Shown here: one piece after another, positions 17,418-25,110 of the stretch
How the letters are laid out: each line of letters starts with the position of its first letter
Position numbering within the stretch: the stretch's first letter is position 1
Source of the DNA: Anaerolineae bacterium
GTDB taxonomy: Bacteria; Chloroflexota; Anaerolineae; JAAYZQ01
Length of the DNA: 52,175 nucleotides
NCBI GenBank assembly: GCA_023544525.1
Contig: JAMJFU010000004.1
Span: 1 to 52,175 of the forward strand
Direction: 5' to 3'
The notes under the pieces: generated by a model
Database searches by the model: none
What the model was told of the DNA's origin: nothing
Seen by the model: the letters and a program-made list of their open reading frames with translations, nothing else
Program-made: the position numbers and the translations under genes

Positions 17418-18214
17418 GCCAGGTTCAACGGCAAGTGACCCGCCACACTGCACGCCGGAAGAAACTGGGGCTGGCTTTGGGCGGTGGCGGTGTCCGGGGC
17501 CTGGCTCATGTGGGCGTCATACGGGCATTGGAGCGTGAGGGCATAGCCATCGACTGCATCGCCGGCAGCAGCGTTGGCTCGCTGGTGGGTGCTGCCTATG
17601 CAGCCGGGTTTCGAGGCGACCGCCTTGTAGACCTGGCTCTGAGCACGCACTGGCGGGACCTCGCAACCTTTGTCTGGCCGGACAATGGCTTTGTATCGTT
17701 CGAACGGATGGAGCATGCGCTTGCAGAGCGGTTTGGCGACCGGTCCTTTTCCGAGTTGGATATCCCCTACGCGGCCATTGCCGCTGACTTGGCGACGGGC
17801 GAACAGGTCACCCTGCGAGAAGGCAAGCTGGCCGCGGCGGTGCGAGCCAGCTGCTCGGTGCCGGGCATTGTTACGCCGGTCGAAATCGGCGGCCGGGTCC
17901 TGGTGGACGGTGGGGCGGTCAACAACCTGCCGATTTCGGTCGTACGAGAACTGGGAGCCGACGTGGTGCTCGCCGTAGCCCTGGGCGATCCGTCTGCCGG
18001 ACCGCCACAGGGGACGTTCCAAGTCGCGCTCAGGGCCATCGAATTCCTGCTTTACCACGCCAGCGACGATCCTGCTAGCGCCGATCTATACCTGGCCATC
18101 CCCCTCACTGGCTTTTCTAGCCTGGTTCGCACTTCCGCCGGACGTCGTATCATGGCGCTGGGAGAAGAGATGGCCCAGGTGGCCTTGCCCGACATCAAGG
18201 CCGCACTGCGCTGA
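17414..18214 (+). CDS. Patatin-like phospholipase
   Basis: 266 residues from the ATG at 17414, which overlaps the AOR stop codon (translational coupling). The oxyanion-hole glycines are GGGGVRG (23-29). The nucleophile is S53 in GSSVG, and the dyad aspartate is D165 in VDGGAVNN. All catalytic parts are intact. There is no signal peptide or membrane helix, so it is cytoplasmic or peripheral. It resembles the short bacterial RssA/YchK group rather than plant patatins. Its link with the AOR/ADH pair is unexplained; acyl-chain release feeding aldehyde metabolism is only a guess. Confidence 0.92.
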   Translation: MSQVQRQVTRHTARRKKLGLALGGGGVRGLAHVGVIRALEREGIAIDCIAGSSVGSLVGAAYAAGFRGDRLVDLALSTHWRDLATFVWPDNGFVSFERMEHALAERFGDRSFSELDIPYAAIAADLATGEQVTLREGKLAAAVRASCSVPGIVTPVEIGGRVLVDGGAVNNLPISVVRELGADVVLAVALGDPSAGPPQGTFQVALRAIEFLLYHASDDPASADLYLAIPLTGFSSLVRTSAGRRIMALGEEMAQVALPDIKAALR

Positions 18215-18250
18215 CCGCGTCTCCTCACGGACGCCACACTGACCCTAGGC

Positions 18251-18295
18251 CTCCAGCTGACCCCGCCAGGAGTGGGCTGGAGACCTTGTCTTTTT
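18251..18295 (+). terminator. Possible weak terminator after patatin gene
   Basis: CTCCAGC (18251-18257) can pair with GCTGGAG (18276-18282), followed by ACCTTGTCTTTTT. The T-run overlaps the -35 of the next promoter. Confidence 0.45.
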
Positions 18296-18314
18296 GAGCG
18301 GTTCGTGCTATGAT
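18286..18314 (+). promoter_or_regulatory. Promoter of the 73-residue helical protein gene
   Basis: TTGTCT (18286-18291) and TATGAT (18309-18314) are 17 bp apart. Confidence 0.65.
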
Positions 18315-18397
18315 TCCGGTTGTCGCCGCTGCCAACTCTGCCATACTCAGCATGTCATGAAAGAGGCCAGGCCTGTGCCTGGTCCGGGGGTGCATAC

Positions 18398-18619
18398 GTG
18401 ACCCGAGATGAATCTGTTGCGCTGATCAAAAAGCTGCTGCTGGCTGAGAGCCAGCAGGAACTGCAGAGGCTTATTGCCTTACACCTGCCAGAAATGGACA
18501 GCACGTTTTTTGGCGTGCTGGCTCAGGCTGCCGAGGCAGAGTCCACGCGCAATCCAGCACTTGCGGCCCGGTTGGCCTCTTTGGCACAGACGTTGCTACC
18601 TCTCCGCACCCTGATCTGA
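18398..18619 (+). CDS. Small helical protein resembling the helical module of Chloroflexota CHAT proteins
   Basis: 73 residues from the GTG at 18398, with GGGGGTG upstream and a promoter at 18286-18314. The sequence is all-helical: ALIKKLLLAESQQELQRLI, then LPEMDSTFFGVLAQAAEAE and a final leucine-rich helix. As I recall, this pattern precedes CHAT protease or TPR domains in cyanobacterial and Chloroflexota proteins (L-x-A-x-S-x-x-E followed by HLPELD). Here it stands alone, with no protease or TPR nearby. Codon use and its own promoter favour a real gene. It lies 110 nt upstream of sdhC but has a separate promoter. Confidence 0.65.
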   Translation: MTRDESVALIKKLLLAESQQELQRLIALHLPEMDSTFFGVLAQAAEAESTRNPALAARLASLAQTLLPLRTLI

Positions 18620-18649
18620 CTTGCGCAAGCCGAGTCTGCCGGAGCCTGT

Positions 18650-18678
18650 TTGACTTGGGACGATCGCTGTTGTATAAT
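18650..18678 (+). promoter_or_regulatory. Promoter of sdhCDAB
   Basis: TTGACT (18650-18655) and TATAAT (18673-18678) are 17 bp apart, about 45 nt before the sdhC start. Confidence 0.88.
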
Positions 18679-18728
18679 CTAGGCTGTCTCCAGCAGTCGT
18701 GACCCTGGTGCCAAGCTAGGAGGTGAGT

Positions 18729-19124
18729 ATGATGGCTGCGATCACGAACCTGTTTCGGGCCGTGACCTACCGTGGACAGGAAGGGCAGATTGCCTGGATG
18801 CTGCATCGGATTGCGGGGGTGGGCGTTTTTGTCTTCCTCGCCGGGCATATCTTTGACATTTTCCTCATGGCCTTTGGCCCAGATGTTTTTGATGCACTCC
18901 TCTTCTTCTATCACCAGTTTTTCTTCAAGCTATTGATCATCTTTGGACTGTACCTGGGAGTCCTGTATCACGCCCTGAACGGCATCCGTATCGTCATCAT
19001 AGACTTCTGGCCCGGCATGGCCAAATACCAAGCCAGGCTATGGCGGATCCAGCTGGGCATCTTTGTCCTGGCCTACATCCCCTCGGCGACGATCATGCTG
19101 AGCCGGATGTTCGACGGCAGCTAA
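18729..19124 (+). CDS. sdhC: Succinate dehydrogenase cytochrome b subunit
   Basis: 131 residues with three membrane helices. AGGAGGTGAG precedes tandem ATG codons at 18729 and 18732; either may be used. LHRIAGVGVFVFLAGHIF forms the quinone-side helix. H81 in LYHALNGIRIVIIDF matches the heme b ligand of the SdhC family (H-x-x-x-GIR-x-x-x-x-D). It anchors SdhAB to the membrane and helps bind heme and quinone. It is the first gene of a four-gene operon in the order C-D-A-B. Confidence 0.92.
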   Translation: MMAAITNLFRAVTYRGQEGQIAWMLHRIAGVGVFVFLAGHIFDIFLMAFGPDVFDALLFFYHQFFFKLLIIFGLYLGVLYHALNGIRIVIIDFWPGMAKYQARLWRIQLGIFVLAYIPSATIMLSRMFDGS

Positions 19125-19141
19125 CCCGGGAGAGACTGAAT

Positions 19142-19516
19142 ATGCAAGCAACAAGCCCTGCTCGCCCCCGTCCAGCCAGCAACTTTGAGCTGTACAGCTG
19201 GTTCTTTATGCGTATCTCGGCGATTGTGCTATTCGTCCTGGCCGTCTTTCACCTGGTCTACATGCACCTTGTCATCGGGCTGGACGCCATTACCTTTGAA
19301 GTCATCGCTGAGCGGTGGCAGTCAGCGGGTTGGCGCCTTTTTGACCTCTTCCTCCTTGTATTTGGCTGGATCCACGGGGCCAACGGCATGCGCGTTGTGC
19401 TCGACGACTACATCCATCCTCAGGGCTGGAAGGTGTTCGTCAAGTCGATCCTCTATGTGGTGACCTTTGTCCTGATCGTCCTAGGCGCATACATTATCTT
19501 TACCTTCAGGATGTAG
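19142..19516 (+). CDS. sdhD: Succinate dehydrogenase hydrophobic anchor subunit
   Basis: 124 residues, three membrane helices, 17 nt after sdhC. FGWIHGANGMRVVLDDYI contains H78, in the same context as the heme-ligand histidine of SdhC. Both anchor subunits therefore have a candidate axial histidine, implying a single heme bridged between them or two hemes. The start ATG at 19142 follows GGGAGAGACTG; a longer frame from 19040 overlaps sdhC and is unlikely. Confidence 0.9.
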   Translation: MQATSPARPRPASNFELYSWFFMRISAIVLFVLAVFHLVYMHLVIGLDAITFEVIAERWQSAGWRLFDLFLLVFGWIHGANGMRVVLDDYIHPQGWKVFVKSILYVVTFVLIVLGAYIIFTFRM

Positions 19517-19621
19517 CACGGGCCGGCTGAGAGGATGGCAGATTGGACCTTCTAGGTGTGGCGCCAATCGGCTGCCTTCCCAGTTCCTGAATGTCAGAGT
19601 TGGTTCTGGAGGCAAAAACCA

Positions 19622-21346
19622 ATGTACCATTCCTTTGACGCGATCGTTGTCGGTGCAGGCGGCGCTGGCCTACGCGCAGCTCTGGAGTTGGGCAGGTCGG
19701 GCAGTGTGGCCGTGCTCACCAAGTTGTATCCCACCCGGTCGCATACCGGCACGGCACAGGGGGGCATCGGCGCGGCCCTGGGCAACGTCGAGGAGGACCT
19801 CTGGGAGTGGCACATGTTCGACACGGTGAAGGGCGGGGACTACCTGACCGACCAAGATGCGGCTGAAATACTGGCTCGCGAGGCTGTGGATACCGTCTAT
19901 GAGCTCGAGCACTGGGGGTTGCCCTTCGACCGTACCTCTGACGGCAAGATCGCCCAGCGGCCTTTCGGTGGCCATACGCACCACTTTGGCAAAGGAGCGG
20001 TGCGCCGGTCGTGCTACGCCGCCGACCGCACTGGCCACATGATCCTGCAAACCCTCTACCAGCAGTGTCTGCGGCACAGCGTCCAGTTTTTTGACGAGTA
20101 TCACGTGGTCGATCTGCTGATCCAGGATGGCGTGGCCTGCGGGGTGGTAGCCTACCAGATCCTGACGGGCGAGTTTCATACGTTTCGCGCCAAGGCCGTC
20201 TTGCTTGCCACGGGAGGGATGGGCCGCCTGTTCCGCATCACATCCAATGCCCATGCCCTGACCGGTGATGGGCCGGCCATGGCGCTGCGCCGCGGTATCC
20301 CGCTGGAGGATATGGAGTTCTTCCAGTTCCACCCGACCGGCATTCGCAAGATGGGCATCCTGATTACCGAGGCGGTTCGCGGCGAGGGTGGGATCCTGCT
20401 GAACGACCGGGGCGAGCGATTCATGGAGCGCTATTCGCCCACCCTTCTCGATCTGGCGCCACGGGACATTGTCTCCCGCGCTATCTACCTGGAGGTCCGC
20501 AACGGGCTAGGCATTGGGGGCAAAGACTATGTCCACCTTGATGCGACCCATCTCGGCCGGGACGTCGTGGAGTCCAAGCTGCCGGACATCGCAGATTTTT
20601 GCCGGACCTACCTGGGCATCGATCCGGCCACCGAACCAATGCCGGTCCAGCCCACAGCGCATTATGCCATGGGTGGCATCCCTACGGACACGGACGGCCG
20701 GGTCATCGTCGACGAAAAGAACACGGCCCTGCCGGGGTTGTATGCCGCAGGCGAATGTGCCTGTGTCTCGGTGCACGGTGCCAACCGCCTCGGGACCAAC
20801 TCACTGGTGGATCTGGTGGTTTTTGGGCGGCGAGCGGGGCGAGACATGGCCCGGTACGTGCGGGAGAATGACTTTGTGGCTCTACCACCCGAGCCCGAAT
20901 GTGAGGCCTGCGACGAGGCGGAGCGATTGCTCAAGGGTACCGGCCAGGAGCGCGTGGCCGACATCCGCCAGGAGCTCCAAGACTTGATGATGGACGACGT
21001 AGGCGTCTTTCGGGTAGAGGAGCAGATTGCAGGGGCCCTAAGCAAGATCGGTGAGCTCAAGAGCCGCTACCAGAAGGTGGCGCTGGATGATAGGGGCCAA
21101 AAGTTTAACACGGAACTCCTGGAGGCTATCGAGCTAGGTTACCTGCTCGACCTGGCCGAGGTGACGGCCGCCAGCGCACTGGCTCGTCAGGAGAGCCGTG
21201 GCGCCCACTCCCGCGAGGACTATCCCGAGAGGGACGACGACCATTGGCTGAAACATACGCTGGCCTACCAGACCGGGGAGGGTGTCGAACTCAAGTACAA
21301 GCCGGTGAGCATTACCCGTTTTGAGCCCAAGCCCAGGACCTATTAG
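19622..21346 (+). CDS. sdhA: Succinate dehydrogenase flavoprotein subunit
   Basis: 574 residues from the ATG at 19622, with GGAGG upstream. The FAD fold starts VVGAGGAGLRAA (9-20). H41 in TRSHTGTAQGGIGAALGN is the expected covalent FAD attachment site. Substrate-site motifs QFHPTGI, RDIVSRAI and HYAMGGIPTD are all present. The C-terminal helical domain has the RSRGAHSREDYP-type motif, written here QESRGAHSREDYPERDD. It oxidises succinate to fumarate on the cytoplasmic face and passes electrons to SdhB. All catalytic residues look intact. Confidence 0.96.
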   Translation: MYHSFDAIVVGAGGAGLRAALELGRSGSVAVLTKLYPTRSHTGTAQGGIGAALGNVEEDLWEWHMFDTVKGGDYLTDQDAAEILAREAVDTVYELEHWGLPFDRTSDGKIAQRPFGGHTHHFGKGAVRRSCYAADRTGHMILQTLYQQCLRHSVQFFDEYHVVDLLIQDGVACGVVAYQILTGEFHTFRAKAVLLATGGMGRLFRITSNAHALTGDGPAMALRRGIPLEDMEFFQFHPTGIRKMGILITEAVRGEGGILLNDRGERFMERYSPTLLDLAPRDIVSRAIYLEVRNGLGIGGKDYVHLDATHLGRDVVESKLPDIADFCRTYLGIDPATEPMPVQPTAHYAMGGIPTDTDGRVIVDEKNTALPGLYAAGECACVSVHGANRLGTNSLVDLVVFGRRAGRDMARYVRENDFVALPPEPECEACDEAERLLKGTGQERVADIRQELQDLMMDDVGVFRVEEQIAGALSKIGELKSRYQKVALDDRGQKFNTELLEAIELGYLLDLAEVTAASALARQESRGAHSREDYPERDDDHWLKHTLAYQTGEGVELKYKPVSITRFEPKPRTY

Positions 21347-21425
21347 AGCCTGGCCCGGCCATGTTCGAGCCACCAGGGTACGATCTCTTGGACCCTGGGC
21401 CGGCTGATCTACGAGGGAGCAGCAC

Positions 21426-22127
21426 ATGAACGTCACGCTCAGAATTCAGCGGTTCAATCCCGAGACAGACAGCAAGCCGCATTGGGAGGAGTACCCGCTT
21501 GATGTCGAACCGTCGGACCGTCTGCTGGATGCCTTACATGAGGTCAAGTGGCATCACGATGGCACACTTGCCTTCCGTCGCTCCTGCGCCCACGGGATCT
21601 GTGGCTCGGATGCCATGACCATCAATAACGTCAACCGCCTGGCCTGCAAAGTCCTGATGGGCGACCTCGGCGCCCGGGTGACGGTGGAGCCGCTGCGTGG
21701 GTTCCGGATCGTCAAGGATCTGGTGGTGGATATGGAGCCGTTCTTTGAAAAGTACAGGTCGATCAAGCCTTACTTCATCAACTACGATCCAGACCCGCCA
21801 ACGGAGCGTTACCAGAGCCAGGAGGAGCGCGAGCGCTACGACGATACGACCAAGTGCATTCTCTGCGCCGCCTGCACCAGCTCTTGTCCCTCCTACTGGG
21901 GCAACCGGGAATTTCTAGGTCCGGCGACGATCGTTCAGGCCCACCGCTTCATCTTTGATAGCCGGGACCAGGGCGCCAACGAGCGCCTGGAAGTCCTCAA
22001 CGATCGCGACGGGGTGTGGCGCTGCCGGACGATCTTTAACTGCACGGGCGCTTGCCCACGTGAGATCAAGGTCACACAGGCCATTGGCGAGGTGAAAAAG
22101 CTGCTGCTGTTCAACCGCATGGTGTAG
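21426..22127 (+). CDS. sdhB: Succinate dehydrogenase iron-sulfur subunit
   Basis: 233 residues. [2Fe-2S] ligands are C54, C59, D62 and C74; the third ligand is aspartate, as in the E. coli enzyme. The [4Fe-4S] motif is CILCAACTSSCP (C144, C147, C150, with C210 later). The [3Fe-4S] cluster uses C154, C200 and C206 (CRTIFNCTGACP). It wires electrons from FAD to the membrane quinone. It ends the operon, 79 nt downstream of sdhA. Confidence 0.96.
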   Translation: MNVTLRIQRFNPETDSKPHWEEYPLDVEPSDRLLDALHEVKWHHDGTLAFRRSCAHGICGSDAMTINNVNRLACKVLMGDLGARVTVEPLRGFRIVKDLVVDMEPFFEKYRSIKPYFINYDPDPPTERYQSQEERERYDDTTKCILCAACTSSCPSYWGNREFLGPATIVQAHRFIFDSRDQGANERLEVLNDRDGVWRCRTIFNCTGACPREIKVTQAIGEVKKLLLFNRMV

Positions 22128-22171
22128 GGATCGTGGCTCTGGCCACTGAAAAGGGAATAGGCTGGAGACGG

Positions 22172-22199
22172 GGCGCGGCCTGGAACGCTGGGTCGCGCC
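22172..22199 (+). terminator. Possible sdh operon terminator
   Basis: GGCGCGGCC can pair with GGGTCGCGCC (imperfect, internal loop), 45 nt after sdhB. The T-content downstream is poor (TTCGTT). Confidence 0.4.
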
Positions 22200-22263
22200 T
22201 TCGTTCATGCCTATTGGCTACGTGGTGGGCTGTGCAGCTCGCAGGCGTCCAGGTTCAGAGATC

Positions 22264-22316
22264 AAAAAGGCGGAATCATCGCCCAGGGCTACAAGCTCCC
22301 TGGCGACGATTCCGCC
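22264..22316 (-). terminator. Ferritin gene terminator
   Basis: A 19-bp stem (22269-22288 with 22298-22316, one mismatch and one bulge) is followed on the minus strand by TTTTTGAT. It lies 40 nt past the ferritin stop codon and may also stop sdh read-through from the other side. Confidence 0.82.
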
Positions 22317-22356
22317 CGATTCCCCATAATTGAACGAACTGGGGCCGAACTCGACC

Positions 22357-22845
22357 CTATCGCTGGGCTAGCTGGCGGTCCAGCATGAGGAGACCCTGGC
22401 CCTTCTCGCCGATGAGGCGCAGGTATTCCAGGACCTGAAGTGCGCTTTCCTCTTCCTCGACCTGCTCGTCCACAAACCACTGCAGCAGGCTAAAGCTGGC
22501 GTACTCGCCTTCCTTCTGCGCCAGCTTGTAGAGGTCGATGATGCGGCTCGAGATGTACTGCTCGTGTTTCAGCGCCTGCTCAAAGATGTCCGTGGGCCCA
22601 TCAAAGTCGACCGGCGGCTGTTCGATGGCCTGGAGCAGAACGCGCCCGCCGCGCTCGTTGATGTGCTCGAAGAATTTGATGGCGTGTGCCATCTCTTCGT
22701 TGGACTGCTGACGCATCCAATGGGCAAAGCCGGTCAGGTTCTGCGTTTCGAGATAGGCAGCCATGGAGAGGTAGATGTAAGCTGATGCCAGCTCCTCGCG
22801 GATCTGTTCGTTGAGGGCGTTTTCCAGGTTCTTGCCGAGTTGCAT
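22357..22845 (-). CDS. ftnA: Ferritin
   Basis: 162 residues, full length for bacterial non-heme ferritin. The four-helix bundle carries the diiron centre: E18 (REELASAY), E51 and H54 (SNEEMAHAI), and, in helices C-D, Q and E in [10 protein letters not shown]. The start ATG is preceded by AAGGAG. It oxidises Fe(II) and stores the mineral in a 24-subunit shell. A strong promoter lies at 22926-22954; no Fur box is obvious to the eye. It is a single-gene unit. Confidence 0.95.
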   Translation of the reverse strand: MQLGKNLENALNEQIREELASAYIYLSMAAYLETQNLTGFAHWMRQQSNEEMAHAIKFFEHINERGGRVLLQAIEQPPVDFDGPTDIFEQALKHEQYISSRIIDLYKLAQKEGEYASFSLLQWFVDEQVEEEESALQVLEYLRLIGEKGQGLLMLDRQLAQR

Positions 22846-22925
22846 TTTATTCTCCTTTCGATATTCAGACTGTTGATGTCTCTGGCCGCAGCAAAGCGGC
22901 GCGAGGACTTATGATTCTGATTATG

Positions 22926-22954
22926 AGTATAGCATGAACGAGAACGGCTGTCAA
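22926..22954 (-). promoter_or_regulatory. Promoter of the ferritin gene
   Basis: On the minus strand TTGACA (22949-22954) and TATACT (22926-22931) are 17 bp apart; five or six of six bases match consensus in each hexamer. Confidence 0.88.
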
Positions 22955-22990
22955 AAAGCAGTGTGTCAAAGGCCTGCCAGCGCTGGCAGC

Positions 22991-24292
22991 CTAGCCATCC
23001 GATTGAGGCTGGTGTTTCTCATCCGGCCATCCAGAGCGCAGATGCACTTCCAGCTGGCGGAAGGGCATCTCTATACCGTGTTGGTCAAAGGTCTCCACCA
23101 GGTTGTAGCGCAGGGCACTACGGGTTGATATCACCTGGCTGCGCTCAGCCACAAAGCAGTAGAGTGAGAAATCAAACGTGCTCTCGCCAAAGTCGTCAAA
23201 CACTACCGACGGGGCAGGGTCGTCAACCACGTCGGGATGGGAGGAAGCAATCTCCAGCAGCAGCTGTTCTACCGCGCGGGGATCGGCGGCCGTGGAGACG
23301 CCGACCTTGATGTGGATCCGGCGAGCTTCGGTCATGTCGCTGATCTTCTCGGTAATGAGATCTGAATTGGGTATGATCACCTGGGCTCCATCCCAGGTGC
23401 GGAGGGTCGTCGACCGGATGCCAATCCGCTCGACAATTCCCGATTCGTCCGAGATCTCAAAGACCTCGTCCGGGCGCACGTACCCCTCGGCCAGCAAGAT
23501 CATACCGCCCATGACATTCTTGATCACGTCCTGCAGACCAAAGCCGATGCCTACGGTCAGGGCGCTGATGAGAATGGTCAGATTTGAGATCTGCAGTCCC
23601 AGGGTGACCACCGCAAACCAAGAGCCGACGACGACGATGGCGAATTGGACAAAACCCGCTGCCGACTGGGCAAGGCTAGGATCGGTGTCCGTACGGGGCA
23701 GGACCCAACGCAGGAAAATGCTGCGGGCGAGCCGCGAACCGAGCCAGAACCCCACAGCGATGGCCGCGGCTGTTAAGACCTTGGCTGGCGTGAGCGAGCC
23801 CCACGACGCGCTAAACACAGGCTGCGTAGCCCAGTCCCACAGGGCGGTAAGCAGGCCCACGACGTGCAGGACGCCCAGTACGGCGACGGTCGGCAGCAGC
23901 ATGCGGCGGATGATCCGGCGAGCCTCACCGGTAGGGAGCAAGACGGTGACCGATTTGGCGATGAGCGCGTAGGCGAGCAAGAACCAGAAGAGGCTGACCA
24001 GCCGGTGCAGAGTGTAGGATGGCCGGCCGCTGGCCGAATAGATAGAGAGGGCCAGGTAGCCAAACAGCAGGACCAGGGTGGGGTACTTGGCCGACCAGAG
24101 GATGGCCCGCAGCCGGTTCTCTGTGGGATCGCCAACCCACGAGTCACGGTACTGCTCCAGAATCCGGTCGATGCTGAGTGCTGCCAGCAGGACGGCACCC
24201 AGGACGAGCAACTGAGCCTGTATTACCGAAGCGTTCAACAGGGCCGACTGTCTCTGCAGGTTTTCCCACCATCTGACCCAGGGGTTGGTCAT
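22991..24292 (-). CDS. MscS-family mechanosensitive ion channel
   Basis: 433 residues. About five hydrophobic segments (25-40, 70-90, 100-118, 130-150, 170-190) precede the pore helix and the MscS core (about 205-310). The conserved pore-lining and beta-domain stretch reads ALTVGIGFGLQDVIKNVMGG, then GYVRPDEVFEI and STTLRTWDGAQVIIPNSDLI. The C-terminal alpha/beta cytoplasmic cage domain ends near 415. It releases osmolytes when membrane tension rises. AAGGAGGAAGATC precedes the ATG. It lies 65 nt after the M50-like gene and is probably the last gene of that transcript. Confidence 0.94.
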   Translation of the reverse strand: MTNPWVRWWENLQRQSALLNASVIQAQLLVLGAVLLAALSIDRILEQYRDSWVGDPTENRLRAILWSAKYPTLVLLFGYLALSIYSASGRPSYTLHRLVSLFWFLLAYALIAKSVTVLLPTGEARRIIRRMLLPTVAVLGVLHVVGLLTALWDWATQPVFSASWGSLTPAKVLTAAAIAVGFWLGSRLARSIFLRWVLPRTDTDPSLAQSAAGFVQFAIVVVGSWFAVVTLGLQISNLTILISALTVGIGFGLQDVIKNVMGGMILLAEGYVRPDEVFEISDESGIVERIGIRSTTLRTWDGAQVIIPNSDLITEKISDMTEARRIHIKVGVSTAADPRAVEQLLLEIASSHPDVVDDPAPSVVFDDFGESTFDFSLYCFVAERSQVISTRSALRYNLVETFDQHGIEMPFRQLEVHLRSGWPDEKHQPQSDG

Positions 24293-24357
24293 GATCTTCC
24301 TCCTTATCTCTGGTTGTCGTGTCTGGTCCAGCGGAACCGCTGGCTACGGTACTACGG

Positions 24358-25107
24358 CTACCAGCCCTGAACTTGCCTGGTTATCCAGATCCCCAAACCG
24401 ATGATGGCGGCAAAGACTACATCGGCGGCCAGAGTCAGACCGAAGGCCGAGGCGAGGTACCCGGCGACGGCTTCTGCCAGGTCAACCACCTCCGGCGAGA
24501 TGGCCGGCACCCCGCCCAGGAATAGGAACGCCGCCCCTGCGATGCCCAAAAAGATCAACACCGGTCGTATGGCCGACATGTCTGACTCGCTGGGCAGCAT
24601 GGCGTTGGACACGGAAAATATCAGGTACAGCCATAGCCAGAAATCGGGTACCTGGACCAACATCTCCACGCGCTGGGCCAGTTGATGTGCGCCGCCGGCC
24701 AGGGCCAGGGCCAGTTCGTCCACACCCAGCACCAGATTGCCGATGAGCAGGATGACAGCCGTTGCCCCCAGCATTGGTGCCAGGCCGATGAGGCTGGCTC
24801 GCACAGGATCCACTTTGCCAACCTGCACTGAGCCGAGAGATACCCGCTGGCTACGGCCTTTGCGCACCGGACCGATGGCCAGCCTGCTGACCCGTACACC
24901 TAATAGCTTGGCCATCAGCCAGTGGCTCAGCTCGTGGAGGACCACACCGGGCAGCACGAGTACAAAGTATACGAACAGAGCCACGTCGGGATCGCCCACC
25001 CAGCGCAAGCTCAACTCCTGGAGGTGGCGCGTGATCCAGCGCTGGATCCACAGCAAAGGCAGGAGTGTCCCGGCCAGGGCCACGAACGGTGTCCAGGCAC
25101 CAAACAC
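24358..25107 (-). CDS. M50-like (site-2 protease-type) membrane zinc metalloprotease
   Basis: 249 residues, five to six membrane helices, GTG start at 25107 with GGAGAT upstream. The zinc motif HELSH (58-62) lies in the helix VVLHELSHWLMAKLLGV, and the third-ligand motif N-x-x-x-P-x-x-x-x-D is NAMLPSESD (168-176). Both are placed as in M50 proteases, though the P-loop differs slightly from the usual NxxPxxPLDG. It could cleave membrane proteins or may be a pseudo-protease. The GTG start lies 3 nt after the stop of the phosphoesterase gene, so the two are coupled. Confidence 0.8.
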   Translation of the reverse strand: MFGAWTPFVALAGTLLPLLWIQRWITRHLQELSLRWVGDPDVALFVYFVLVLPGVVLHELSHWLMAKLLGVRVSRLAIGPVRKGRSQRVSLGSVQVGKVDPVRASLIGLAPMLGATAVILLIGNLVLGVDELALALAGGAHQLAQRVEMLVQVPDFWLWLYLIFSVSNAMLPSESDMSAIRPVLIFLGIAGAAFLFLGGVPAISPEVVDLAEAVAGYLASAFGLTLAADVVFAAIIGLGIWITRQVQGW

Positions 25108-25110
25108 AGT

